From positions 1 through 34,074 of the forward strand of contig JAIPJP010000009.1 in assembly GCA_021734105.1 (NCBI GenBank): 34,074 nucleotides of DNA, read 5' to 3'. The position numbers and the translations under genes were made by a program. This DNA is from Candidatus Woesearchaeota archaeon (lineage in GTDB: Archaea > Nanobdellota > Nanobdellia > Woesearchaeales > SKGA01). A model generated the notes under the pieces. The model was given only the letters and a program-made list of their open reading frames with translations, was not told the DNA's origin and made no database searches. Positions within the stretch are counted from its first letter, which is position 1, and each line of letters starts with the position of its first letter. Shown piece after piece: positions 15,490-24,080 of this stretch.

Positions 15490-16647
15490 TTAGTAAAGCG
15501 AAAGGCAGTTTTGTGATGCTGTGACTTGGTTATTTATGGTAGCAAGTTTGTTTAGAGAGTTCGTCGTACGTGCTATGGTGGTAAAATTAAATGATTCTTG
15601 TAATGTTTTGTTAAGTTCTTGAAGATAATGTGTTGCTCCCGTATCAACAGTGTTATCAAGAAGATAGGTGCAGCTTGCAGAAACAAAGGCGGGCGTTAAA
15701 GAAGTAATTTCTTTAATGCGATAGTAATGGAGCATGCTTGCCATGCGTAGTCGTTGTAATGCTTTTTGCATAGTGCATGCATAGGTTTGTTTTGATTCTG
15801 AGAACATTGCACCATAAATACTTGCTTTATCTAAATAAGGCGAAGGATAGGCATTATCTGAGTCTGTAAGAAAATTCACTAACTTTTTCGTCGAGTTAAC
15901 AGTCTGTTGTTTAATTATGCTTAAAGGAATAAAATAAATTGTTCCGTTAAAAAAAGGATCTGCGTTGTTTGCAGGTTCTATGACAAGAACATTTCCTCGA
16001 GCATCCAAATCTGCATTCTTAAAATTTAATTCAATCTCGGAGTTGGTATTAAGTTGTTGTTTAAGAAATACGTACGTGTATCTATCCATGTTTAGCTTGA
16101 TATCCTCTTCGCTTTTATTCCATGCGTAGCGACTAAAGTTTTCTGGAAAGTCTTTATATAAATCATTCATGTGCGAGTATTGGTCTGGTTGATAAAACAC
16201 AAAATGTTCTTTGTCATTGGTTACATACAAAAAGTTTCCAACGCTGTATGTTGGCGACCAACTCTTTGTCCATGTATAAATTACATCACCTTGTAAATTA
16301 TAAGGTGAAAAATAAATATTATATTTGGTATTCACCATTTTTATATCTTCTATTGCATAATAATAAAGATTCTCTTGAGTATTGCATACGAATGAAAGTT
16401 CAAATGGCGGTATTCGCTCATAGATTTTTATGGTACCTGGTTGTTGCTCTGTAGCTGAGAGAATGGTTTTCATGCGTTGTGCAAAATTAATACTTATGGT
16501 TTGTTCGCTTGTTTTACTTTGCCCTCCAATGATGGTAAAGAAAAAAAGGAGAATGACGGCGCCAACTATTAAAACGAATATCCAATTAAATTGGAGTTCC
16601 ATTTGAGCTTTTGATGAACGAGTGAGTGGTGGTTTGGTTGATTGCAT
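15490..16647 (-). CDS. Pseudopilin-like membrane protein, large ectodomain
   Basis: This 385-residue protein begins with 12 polar residues, then SKAQMELQFNWIFVLIVGAV, i.e. a K-A-Q-x-E site at the start of a helix (about 20-40). The ectodomain is rich in aromatic residues and predicted mixed alpha/beta, with four cysteines mostly in the second half. It starts 4 bases downstream of the previous stop without a clear ribosome binding site. I recognise no domain. The set of a short K-A-Q-I-N protein, this one, a G-E-S protein and a Q-S-E pilin in fixed order looks like a co-evolved structural block. Confidence 0.75.
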   Translation of the reverse strand: MQSTKPPLTRSSKAQMELQFNWIFVLIVGAVILLFFFTIIGGQSKTSEQTISINFAQRMKTILSATEQQPGTIKIYERIPPFELSFVCNTQENLYYYAIEDIKMVNTKYNIYFSPYNLQGDVIYTWTKSWSPTYSVGNFLYVTNDKEHFVFYQPDQYSHMNDLYKDFPENFSRYAWNKSEEDIKLNMDRYTYVFLKQQLNTNSEIELNFKNADLDARGNVLVIEPANNADPFFNGTIYFIPLSIIKQQTVNSTKKLVNFLTDSDNAYPSPYLDKASIYGAMFSESKQTYACTMQKALQRLRMASMLHYYRIKEITSLTPAFVSASCTYLLDNTVDTGATHYLQELNKTLQESFNFTTIARTTNSLNKLATINNQVTASQNCLSLY

Positions 16648-16651
16648 AGTA

Positions 16652-17167
16652 TCATGGTTTGCTAACGAGTGTTGTTTTTCCTTGGCCTGTAAAAATAAAG
16701 GTGAATTTATTTTGTCGCGCGTTAAAACAAGTTACATTATTAGGATCTACAAGTGCGAGTTGTGGCGCGTAACCCGCGTCTAATGCAAGTCCTTGGTCAT
16801 CGATAAGAAACACGTTTGTTTGCACGCCATCTTTTACTGTATTTTTAATCAGCGTTGCTCCAGGAAAATCTTGGTCCGCATTATCAAGGCTCGAGTGTTT
16901 ATCAATTGCTTTCGCATCAACTAGACAGAGTGTTTTATAAGAGCAAGGCGCAAGATAGGTTTCTTGAACAACTCCTCCATAGTCATTGTTAGTACGAATT
17001 GATTCTTTAAATGTATCGCCGAAAATAATTATATCTGTTGCGCATTTATCTTCAAAAGTTCCTCCGAGCATTTTTGTTGCAATAAGTACTATTGCACCTA
17101 TAATGAGCAGGGCCACTATGAAAGTAAATATCATGTTGATTTGTGCTTTATTTGTTGTTAGTATCAT
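16652..17167 (-). CDS. Pseudopilin-like membrane protein
   Basis: This 171-residue protein begins MILTTNKAQINMIFTFIVAL, with an N-K-A-Q class III-like site and helix to about 30. The ectodomain has four cysteines (DKCAT, APCSY, TLCLV, VTCFN) and a C-terminal beta-rich FTFIFTGQGKTTLV. The start overlaps the end of the 925-residue gene by 20 bases, with AGGAAAAG upstream. First of the four-gene pseudopilin block. Function unknown. Confidence 0.75.
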   Translation of the reverse strand: MILTTNKAQINMIFTFIVALLIIGAIVLIATKMLGGTFEDKCATDIIIFGDTFKESIRTNNDYGGVVQETYLAPCSYKTLCLVDAKAIDKHSSLDNADQDFPGATLIKNTVKDGVQTNVFLIDDQGLALDAGYAPQLALVDPNNVTCFNARQNKFTFIFTGQGKTTLVSKP

Positions 17168-19925
17168 CTTTCTTTTCCTTTTTTTGTTTGGTAGTTATCT
17201 TTTCAAGGTCAGCAAAAACATCTGTAGAGGATGCATCTTCTGTTAAGGTCTGAGGTTTGCCTTTAGAACCTAAGTCTTCAAGAGGAACAAAATCTCCTTG
17301 TAATCCTTCATCTAACTTTGCTTGCTCTTGAGGAATTACTGTCTGTTTTTTTTGCTGGGCTAGTATTTGTTCAGGTCCGAATATATCTTCAACTACAGTC
17401 TTGTTCGTCTTAGGTACAACACCTTGTTCAGATTTAGTTTTTTCATCTACAAAAGAATCAATAAGTTCGCTTCGTGCATCTTTTTTGTCTGCTGAAATTT
17501 TTGCTCGTTTAGCATCTCCTGCTTCTCGTTTTGTTTTAAGTTCTTCAAGGTATTTTTTTTCATCAGCCAAACGTTTTGCCGCAAGGGCTTGCTGTTGTGC
17601 TGAGTTATTTTGTGTTTGAAGCGATTTTTGTTTGTAATATGATTGTTTTTGTTTTTCGCTATACACAATATATCCTGCGCCGCCAGTAATAAGGACTAAT
17701 CCTCCGATAAGAAGAAGAAGTCCTATAAGCGATGGTCCTTGTTGTTCATCAGAAATACTGACACACTCATTTTGTATACATTGCGTATCTAAACCGTGAC
17801 AGTCATAATCAGTGAGACATTCATACGTTGATTCGTCTAAGCCATCATCGTCATCTGATTCGTTTTTATCATCTGTTTGATTATCATCAACATCAAAATC
17901 ATCATCTGGACAGGGAGGGTAACTTCCGCAAATTCCACCACAATCAACACCTTCTTCTTCAACGTCCCAAAATCCGTTTGAACAGGTTTGATTAATAATT
18001 TGATCAGTATCAAGTTCGAGAACGAATTGTTTTGTTTTATTATTTCCTGCAATGTCAAATACTGTATAACAAATTTTTTTATCTGTTTCAAAAATAAATG
18101 GATTTGCACTATAGGATGATACGCTTGCTGTTGAATAATTACAGCTTTCATTTAATGCAGCAGTCACAAGATCAAATATAGACGTACAATTTGTTTCTGC
18201 ATCTCGACAACCAAAAGTGACTTCATAGCCACTTGTTGTTTTGTTAATGTGGACGTATGCTGTTGGTGGATACACATCACAAGATATGCTATCAGGTGCA
18301 ACTTTTGTAACGGTGTGTTTTGTTGCTGTTCCTTTATTTCCTGCTCGATCAAGTGGCGTGATAACCCAGGTGTATGAACTATTTTGTTTTGTTTTCACGC
18401 TTCTTGGTGCTTTGTAAAGTAAATCTTTTTTTGTTGTAATAGTAATATCTGGACCGTGAATAAGATGTGCTTCATTCGTTGTTGTGCTGTTGTATAAAGA
18501 AATATTATATTTCACCGTATCTTCTGGATTTGGCGCGTTAATAAGCACGCTCATTATATTTTCACACTGATTTGTTCCACTTCCTATTACTGGCGCGAGT
18601 GGTTGTGTTACATCAACCGCGAGAGTGAATGTTTTTGTTTCTACTATGCCTTGTTCTGACTGGCAGGAAATCACAAGTGAATTTGATCCTTCTTTAAATG
18701 TTTGTCCAGTTAAGAGGTGTTGTTTATTTGTGGTCGTAGCTAAAATAGTAGTATTTTCATCTGTTTCATAGCGACAACTCGCGTTAAGATTTGTTGTAAA
18801 AACAAGTTCTGGTTCTGTTGTTGCAACAACGCTTTCTAGTAAATTAATATGTAAAACATTACTAAGTTCTATGGTAAAGCTTTCTTTAGTTATGCTTGAT
18901 AATCCTGCAGGATTTGTACAATTAGCAGCTAGGTTAAAGACAAACGGTGTGTTAAATCCATACAAACCTTTGTCATCATTAAAAGAAAATTTGCGGGTAA
19001 CAGTTGAAAAGTGGTTTGTAAACGAGGTGAGTTCTCCTGGAATACTCCCTTCTTTAAAATAATCTCCTGGTCCTGTTAAGTTATAATCGCAAACAACTAG
19101 GTCTCCTGAAGAACTTAAGTTCATCGTTGTTGTTACATCTGAAAAATCAACAATAGTTTTTGGTTCAAAATCAATAGTGATTTCTGGTGGCGTTGCATCA
19201 TAACCAATATAAACTATTTTTGCATGGTATGCGCTTTCTCCTAAATTGTTTTGTTTGCAAATAACAAAGTAATCATTTCTCGAAAGATCTGCATAATCTA
19301 GGGGTAGCCCTTGGAGTAGAGTGTTGCTTCCTGCTGGATTTGCTACAATTGTTATGTTGTGTGTTGTTTGGGATGTTGGTGATTGTTCATTAAAAAAAAA
19401 TGCTGCTCGATTAAATTCTGCTTCAAGGTCGGTAACATCTGTAGTATAAGATCGTATCCTGCAAACTACATCTGCTGCAGTTTCTATACTCACATTAAAG
19501 GGCAAGCTTGTTCCTACGGCAAAGTCTTGTGTGTCAAATAATGGGTGTTGTGGTGATAACACAACAATAGGCATAGAGTCTACATCTACAGTAAAAGAAT
19601 ATATGTCTTCTCGAGGATTTTTATTTACATCTATTGCTGAAATGGTAAATGTATAATCATCATTAGGAAGATAATATGTTGACGTATAGTTAAATTGCCA
19701 AGGAGAAGTTGGAGAATTATTAGCGGTTTGGTTCAGCGGATAAATTAGTTTGTTTTTATTTTCTAATTGAACTGATTCAATTTGTATTGGTGCGTTGTTC
19801 TCGTCGTAAGCAAGAGAAAATGTTGGATAAGGATTATGTATAATTGTTGGCTCGGGCAGTGCCAGAACAAAAGGTATCATGACTAGTAAAACTAAGAAAA
19901 GTAAGCTTGTTCTCTTAAGTATCAT
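17148..19925 (-). CDS. Large surface protein with Ig-like domains, C-terminal membrane anchor and cytosolic coiled coil
   Basis: This 925-residue protein has a signal peptide at 1-22 (ending VLALPEP), then several Ig/FN3-like beta domains with many N-x-S/T sites to about 640. A cysteine motif of the form CSNGxxDxxEEGVDCGGxC follows at about 647-670, an Asp-rich linker at about 675-700, and a second small cysteine motif (YECLTDYDC...CV). A membrane helix lies at about 733-757 (GLLLLIGGLVLITGGAGYIV). The remaining 165 residues are a charged Lys/Gln/Ala-rich coiled coil and linker, inside the cell by the inferred topology. It is the only protein here with a long cytosolic tail, so it could connect the assembly to the cytoplasm. 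Gene start has a GAGGT ribosome binding site, 15 bases after the previous stop. Confidence 0.8.
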   Translation of the reverse strand: MILKRTSLLFLVLLVMIPFVLALPEPTIIHNPYPTFSLAYDENNAPIQIESVQLENKNKLIYPLNQTANNSPTSPWQFNYTSTYYLPNDDYTFTISAIDVNKNPREDIYSFTVDVDSMPIVVLSPQHPLFDTQDFAVGTSLPFNVSIETAADVVCRIRSYTTDVTDLEAEFNRAAFFFNEQSPTSQTTHNITIVANPAGSNTLLQGLPLDYADLSRNDYFVICKQNNLGESAYHAKIVYIGYDATPPEITIDFEPKTIVDFSDVTTTMNLSSSGDLVVCDYNLTGPGDYFKEGSIPGELTSFTNHFSTVTRKFSFNDDKGLYGFNTPFVFNLAANCTNPAGLSSITKESFTIELSNVLHINLLESVVATTEPELVFTTNLNASCRYETDENTTILATTTNKQHLLTGQTFKEGSNSLVISCQSEQGIVETKTFTLAVDVTQPLAPVIGSGTNQCENIMSVLINAPNPEDTVKYNISLYNSTTTNEAHLIHGPDITITTKKDLLYKAPRSVKTKQNSSYTWVITPLDRAGNKGTATKHTVTKVAPDSISCDVYPPTAYVHINKTTSGYEVTFGCRDAETNCTSIFDLVTAALNESCNYSTASVSSYSANPFIFETDKKICYTVFDIAGNNKTKQFVLELDTDQIINQTCSNGFWDVEEEGVDCGGICGSYPPCPDDDFDVDDNQTDDKNESDDDDGLDESTYECLTDYDCHGLDTQCIQNECVSISDEQQGPSLIGLLLLIGGLVLITGGAGYIVYSEKQKQSYYKQKSLQTQNNSAQQQALAAKRLADEKKYLEELKTKREAGDAKRAKISADKKDARSELIDSFVDEKTKSEQGVVPKTNKTVVEDIFGPEQILAQQKKQTVIPQEQAKLDEGLQGDFVPLEDLGSKGKPQTLTEDASSTDVFADLEKITTKQKKEKKDDTNNK

Positions 19926-19940
19926 GCAGTACCTCTTTTT

Positions 19941-22900
19941 TTAGACGATTAAAATTTCAGGTTCATCAAAGACAGTGTTTCGAATGTGGAGATGTTCACG
20001 ATGAATAGTTGATTCTACGTTTCCTTTCTTATCTTCGGCGTAAAAGTAAATGTATTTTTGTCCGTATGTTGTTAAATCGTCGCTACTTCCATCAATGATA
20101 ATGTCTTTATACTCGCCAGTAAACGTTTTCACAGAACAAAAGTCACTTAACGTTTCTGGGGTTGCAGTGGTATTAAGAATTCGCGAGAAACAATAATGTA
20201 TTTCTTCACATCCTGCACTGCCTAAAGGCATACCTGTATCATCTGAGCAGTTTATTCTGAAGTGTTTGCTAGTACTCCATTCTTCACCTGTTGTTCTGTA
20301 TGTTTCAAAATTATCATTTCCTCTATTAATAAGTAAAGCAGATGTTGGTGGAACACCATCAATAGTAAAACTTATAGTGTCTGCCGGATCATTTTCCACC
20401 GTTTTTGAAAGTGGCGCATCAAAACTACAACGAACAAAATAGGTGTGTGTGCCGTTGTCAATGGAGAAATCTGAAACAGCTGCATAACGAAGTGAGTGTG
20501 TTAAACTATCATCGCTTCTTTTCATCTCATCCCCCGATATTGAAGAACTAAATTCTTTTTTTGATACGTTACAATTTGCTGGATTCGCTGTTGTTAAACT
20601 AAACAGTATATTATCAACTTCAGTAACACCAAATACATTACCCATTGGTTCTGTGTCTGTAACACTTTGATCTCCTTGCACTTTAATTGTTTCTGTATGT
20701 TCTTTAACGTTGCCAAACTCATCCTCACAATAACCGTGTAAATAGTATTGGCCGTCACGAAGGTAATTATATGTTAAAACCATTTTCTCCATAGCAAATA
20801 ATTCTTTATCATTTGCTGGTTGCGTGCGCGTATATAAATTTTGATCGTTGTAAAGAGAGAATGCACAATGTGCTTGTTCACTAACCTCTATTCCCGCGTT
20901 GAGCGTAGTGACATAGACATCCGGCTTGAGTTCTTCGTAAATAAATTCTGTTGTAATAGTTGGTTGTGGTGCAGTCATATCAACATGTATATTTTTTGTT
21001 TGTACAAATTCCCTATTATCCGCAGGATCAAAAGAGAAATAAGCAACAGTGTAGTTTGCGTCCGCAGTGATACTGTTTCGTAATACTGCAGCATCATCTG
21101 ATTTTAAGTCTTGGAGAGTATAGTTGGGATAACTAAATGTATCTTCATATATTGCAAAAAGGGTTGTTAGTTTTGAAGGCTGAAATGATGCATCAGAAAC
21201 GGTAACAGCAAGATTAACTAATTCAAGAGGACCGTAGGTAGGCTTATCGCCTGGTTTCCATAAAATAGTTGTGTTTGGCGGTTCATTATCCGTAAGGCAT
21301 TGCAAATTTTTGTTTGAGTTAGATATTTCTAGACAATCTTCTTGTTTATCCTTGTTCGATTTATGAAAAAAATAATTATTAGTGTTTTTTATACAGACAT
21401 TGTTGGTGTCGTCCCAAACACAGGTACCAAAGCCAAAATAATCTTGACTCGCACTAAGTTGCGTATTAGTTCCAGCAATTGGTTTTGCAGCTGTTGTGTC
21501 ACTTGAAGGATCATCAGCAACATCATAGCTAATATTATACGATGCATTTTGCCCAGTCTCACCTATGCAATCTGTTTTGGTGTCATAAAAAGCGCATCCG
21601 ACATCGTTTTTATGCACACAAGTTGGTACAAGTGGAGTGCCCTTTCGTTCTAAAACATTAGTAAGCTTTGAATCCAAAGTATTTTTTTCTTCGTTGTAAT
21701 AACAAAGCGAGTTATTGTTTTCGTCAAGTTTTCCATAAGTTACTTCGCACATCGTTTCTGTGCAAAAACCTAGTGGTGATTCTGCATCGCAAAGTCCACA
21801 AACTACGGCTTCATCTTCTAGGGGACTACAAACGCCTATGCCGAGTTCTTCGTTGTAAGGAGTCCATTCACATCCTAGTCCTTCCCCTTGAAAGTTCATG
21901 CAAGGATCATTTAAGCATGCGCCTTCTCCATCATAGTCATAACAGCTCACAACACTTTCACATTGTTTATACATTGGTTGTGTGTAAAGTGTTCTGTCTT
22001 TGTAGCATTGACCTATATCCTTTGATAAACCGAGCACTTTATCTCGTTCACGCGTTGCTGCTCCATAATATTGTAATGCGCTGCAAGATATCGTTCGCTC
22101 ATCATCAGTAGTGATATCTAAATCGAAATTTGCATACAGTCCAAAAAGCCCGTTGCATCGATCACAGTCAGTAACAGGTAAACATTTTGCTCCTGGCTCA
22201 TCAATGGTTTCAACACAAACCTCCGAGGATAAACACTCCTCGACTCGTTCTAAGCTAAGATTGGTAAGAATGCCATATTGTTCTGTTTTATATTCGCCTC
22301 CTTTGCTGCATTGTACGGGAACCGCATTTGTTGAATCGTCGCTAAAAGGTTTACAATTTGCGCCTAGTGGTCGGTATGGATCTCTGCATTCTTTATCTCC
22401 TGAACTAAAACAAGGCAAGTTGTTAGAATCATAAGCACATATTCGTTCATTTCCTTTAGTTAATGCGCATACGTTGTAGCAATACGACGTATCATCTATA
22501 AGAAAATTGTTTAATGTGCCTGTATGCTGTGTTGGTGAAAATATTATTTTTTCTTGAAGTGTTTGTGAGCTGCATTTGTTCTGGTTGCCATCTTTTTTGC
22601 AGCCTTGAATAATAAATCCTACGATGTTTGTTTCGCAGCCTTGTTCATAATCCCATGTCAAAGTAACATCTTTTGATCCGAGTTGGTAAGCAACTCCAGG
22701 AAATAAAGGCGCGTTTTCTAAATTTTCCTTTTGTAAATTTGAATATAGGCCATATACATTACCATCGCTACTGTAGTCGCTTTGATTTGAGAGGAACTGT
22801 GGTTTTGTTGTGTCGCAAGTAGTATCACAGATTGCTCTTCCAGCTTCTGTTTGGTCACACAAATTAGTACAATCACATTTTAATGTTGAATCGCACGTGC

Positions 22901-23960
22901 CTGTGCATGCAGGATTACAATCAGCTATATCATACGTACAAAACTCGGTGCAACCCATAGTTCCTTGTGCATATACGTCTGTTCCAAAAACGTCTTGACA
23001 AGAAACAGAAGAAGAAAATATTTTTGTGGTTCCATTTGCTAATAAAAATCGAGAAGAATCTCCAGTAATATCGCATTGTTCCCCCATATCTAATGTCCCG
23101 TCGTTACAAACGCCGTAATTGTTTGGCTGATCAGCACATAGTTGTGATGTCGTGTTAGGAAGTGGGAGGCTGCAATTATTTCTATCATGAATTTCTCTTG
23201 TTTTAAAATAATTACCTGCATACAAAAAGCAATCACTCCATTCGCCAATAATCCAGTCTGGAATGCAAGCTCCTTCTTTTTGTGTGCACGTTAACGTAAA
23301 ATTATATTCTTGATTTCCTGCTCTTAAAAACACGTCCTGTGTAGTACTTGGGTCACAATCAAAAAAAGCATGATCGCTTGGCGTGGTAAGCGTGATATCT
23401 GCAATACCTACAGGTAAATCCTCAGTAAAATTGTAATAGCCGTTTGTTGTGGTTGTTTCATATGTTCCTGTTGGTTCGAATTGAAGTGTGACTTTAATAT
23501 CTGTAAGTCCATCAGAAGAACTATTTTCAAAGACATAGCCCGCTACATGTGCAGGTGTCAAAGAACTAGCTGAACTACAAGCATTACTACATGATGCATA
23601 TGGTGCTAAGGGTTTGCTTTCGTAATCCCGTCCTTTGCAATAAGCAACAAGAACATCCGAAAGGTTTTTTTCTGCATCGCCTGCTTCTTTACTAAATGCT
23701 GCCTGAATTCCGTTGCAACAACAACGAGTTTGTGTAAGTGAATCGTTAAACAAGGGGGCTGTTTTGACCCCCGAATAGCATTGTTCTTGCCATAATTGAC
23801 CTCCTGCGCAATCATCTGCGGTTGCATCTGGGTTTAATGGTATGGCTGCAAAAGGTGTTAAGCAACAGCTATGAGGATATGTTTCCTCTTCTGCTAAAAC
23901 TACAGCCATTGCTGTTAAGAAAATAATGACTAGAACGATTACATAACGTATTTTTTTCAC
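19941..23960 (-). CDS. Giant secreted cysteine-rich protein with CarboxypepD_reg-like and Ig-like domains
   Basis: Starting at GTG 23960 gives 1339 residues beginning M/V-KKIRYVIVLVIIFLT, a signal peptide cleaved near VLAEE. An N-terminal cysteine region (PHSCCLT, RCCCNG) precedes a carboxypeptidase-regulatory-like beta sandwich at about 140-225 (VAGYVFENSSSDGL..., NGYYNF). Next come a CNDGTLDMGEQCD motif akin to the DUF4215-type cysteine repeat, an FN3-like region near 400-490, a long cysteine-rich block with modules like those of the 391-residue protein, and Ig-like domains towards the end. No C-terminal anchor is visible. An ATG five codons upstream (23975) is in frame, but AGGGTG lies 6 bases before the GTG, matching the layout of the 1800-residue gene. 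First gene of the pseudopilin operon. Likely extracellular; adhesion is inferred. Confidence 0.75.
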   Translation of the reverse strand: MKKIRYVIVLVIIFLTAMAVVLAEEETYPHSCCLTPFAAIPLNPDATADDCAGGQLWQEQCYSGVKTAPLFNDSLTQTRCCCNGIQAAFSKEAGDAEKNLSDVLVAYCKGRDYESKPLAPYASCSNACSSASSLTPAHVAGYVFENSSSDGLTDIKVTLQFEPTGTYETTTTNGYYNFTEDLPVGIADITLTTPSDHAFFDCDPSTTQDVFLRAGNQEYNFTLTCTQKEGACIPDWIIGEWSDCFLYAGNYFKTREIHDRNNCSLPLPNTTSQLCADQPNNYGVCNDGTLDMGEQCDITGDSSRFLLANGTTKIFSSSVSCQDVFGTDVYAQGTMGCTEFCTYDIADCNPACTGTCDSTLKCDCTNLCDQTEAGRAICDTTCDTTKPQFLSNQSDYSSDGNVYGLYSNLQKENLENAPLFPGVAYQLGSKDVTLTWDYEQGCETNIVGFIIQGCKKDGNQNKCSSQTLQEKIIFSPTQHTGTLNNFLIDDTSYCYNVCALTKGNERICAYDSNNLPCFSSGDKECRDPYRPLGANCKPFSDDSTNAVPVQCSKGGEYKTEQYGILTNLSLERVEECLSSEVCVETIDEPGAKCLPVTDCDRCNGLFGLYANFDLDITTDDERTISCSALQYYGAATRERDKVLGLSKDIGQCYKDRTLYTQPMYKQCESVVSCYDYDGEGACLNDPCMNFQGEGLGCEWTPYNEELGIGVCSPLEDEAVVCGLCDAESPLGFCTETMCEVTYGKLDENNNSLCYYNEEKNTLDSKLTNVLERKGTPLVPTCVHKNDVGCAFYDTKTDCIGETGQNASYNISYDVADDPSSDTTAAKPIAGTNTQLSASQDYFGFGTCVWDDTNNVCIKNTNNYFFHKSNKDKQEDCLEISNSNKNLQCLTDNEPPNTTILWKPGDKPTYGPLELVNLAVTVSDASFQPSKLTTLFAIYEDTFSYPNYTLQDLKSDDAAVLRNSITADANYTVAYFSFDPADNREFVQTKNIHVDMTAPQPTITTEFIYEELKPDVYVTTLNAGIEVSEQAHCAFSLYNDQNLYTRTQPANDKELFAMEKMVLTYNYLRDGQYYLHGYCEDEFGNVKEHTETIKVQGDQSVTDTEPMGNVFGVTEVDNILFSLTTANPANCNVSKKEFSSSISGDEMKRSDDSLTHSLRYAAVSDFSIDNGTHTYFVRCSFDAPLSKTVENDPADTISFTIDGVPPTSALLINRGNDNFETYRTTGEEWSTSKHFRINCSDDTGMPLGSAGCEEIHYCFSRILNTTATPETLSDFCSVKTFTGEYKDIIIDGSSDDLTTYGQKYIYFYAEDKKGNVESTIHREHLHIRNTVFDEPEILIV

Positions 23961-23966
23961 CACAAA

Positions 23967-23972
23967 CACCCT
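23967..23972 (-). promoter_or_regulatory. Ribosome binding site selecting the GTG start at 23960
   Basis: AGGGTG, 6 bases before GTG-AAA-AAA. It lies inside the coding part of the alternative ATG start at 23975, so using it makes GTG the start. Confidence 0.6.
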
Positions 23973-24005
23973 CATGTTGTATTAATGCTAATAGGAAGTG
24001 CTTTC

Positions 24006-24013
24006 TTTATAAA
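24006..24013 (-). promoter_or_regulatory. TATA box for the 23960-14304 operon
   Basis: TTTATAAA on the minus strand predicts transcription near 23983 and a leader of about 23 bases holding the AGGGTG ribosome binding site. Confidence 0.6.
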
Positions 24014-24058
24014 CCTTTTGCAGCGAATACCATTTGTAACAGACCCCTATCATCGCTT

Positions 24059-24074
24059 AAAAAAGAATAAAAAA
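24059..24074 (-). terminator. Oligo-T terminator after the 1083-residue gene
   Basis: Two T6 tracts start 6 bases after the stop at 24081, followed by the TATA box of the next operon. Confidence 0.55.
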
Positions 24075-24080
24075 GGTAGA

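Noticed and set aside
21668-22434. Two adjoining plus-strand frames of 147 and 107 codons
   Set aside because: Antisense to the 1339-residue gene; composition is that of a reverse-complement shadow, and no promoter or domain is visible.
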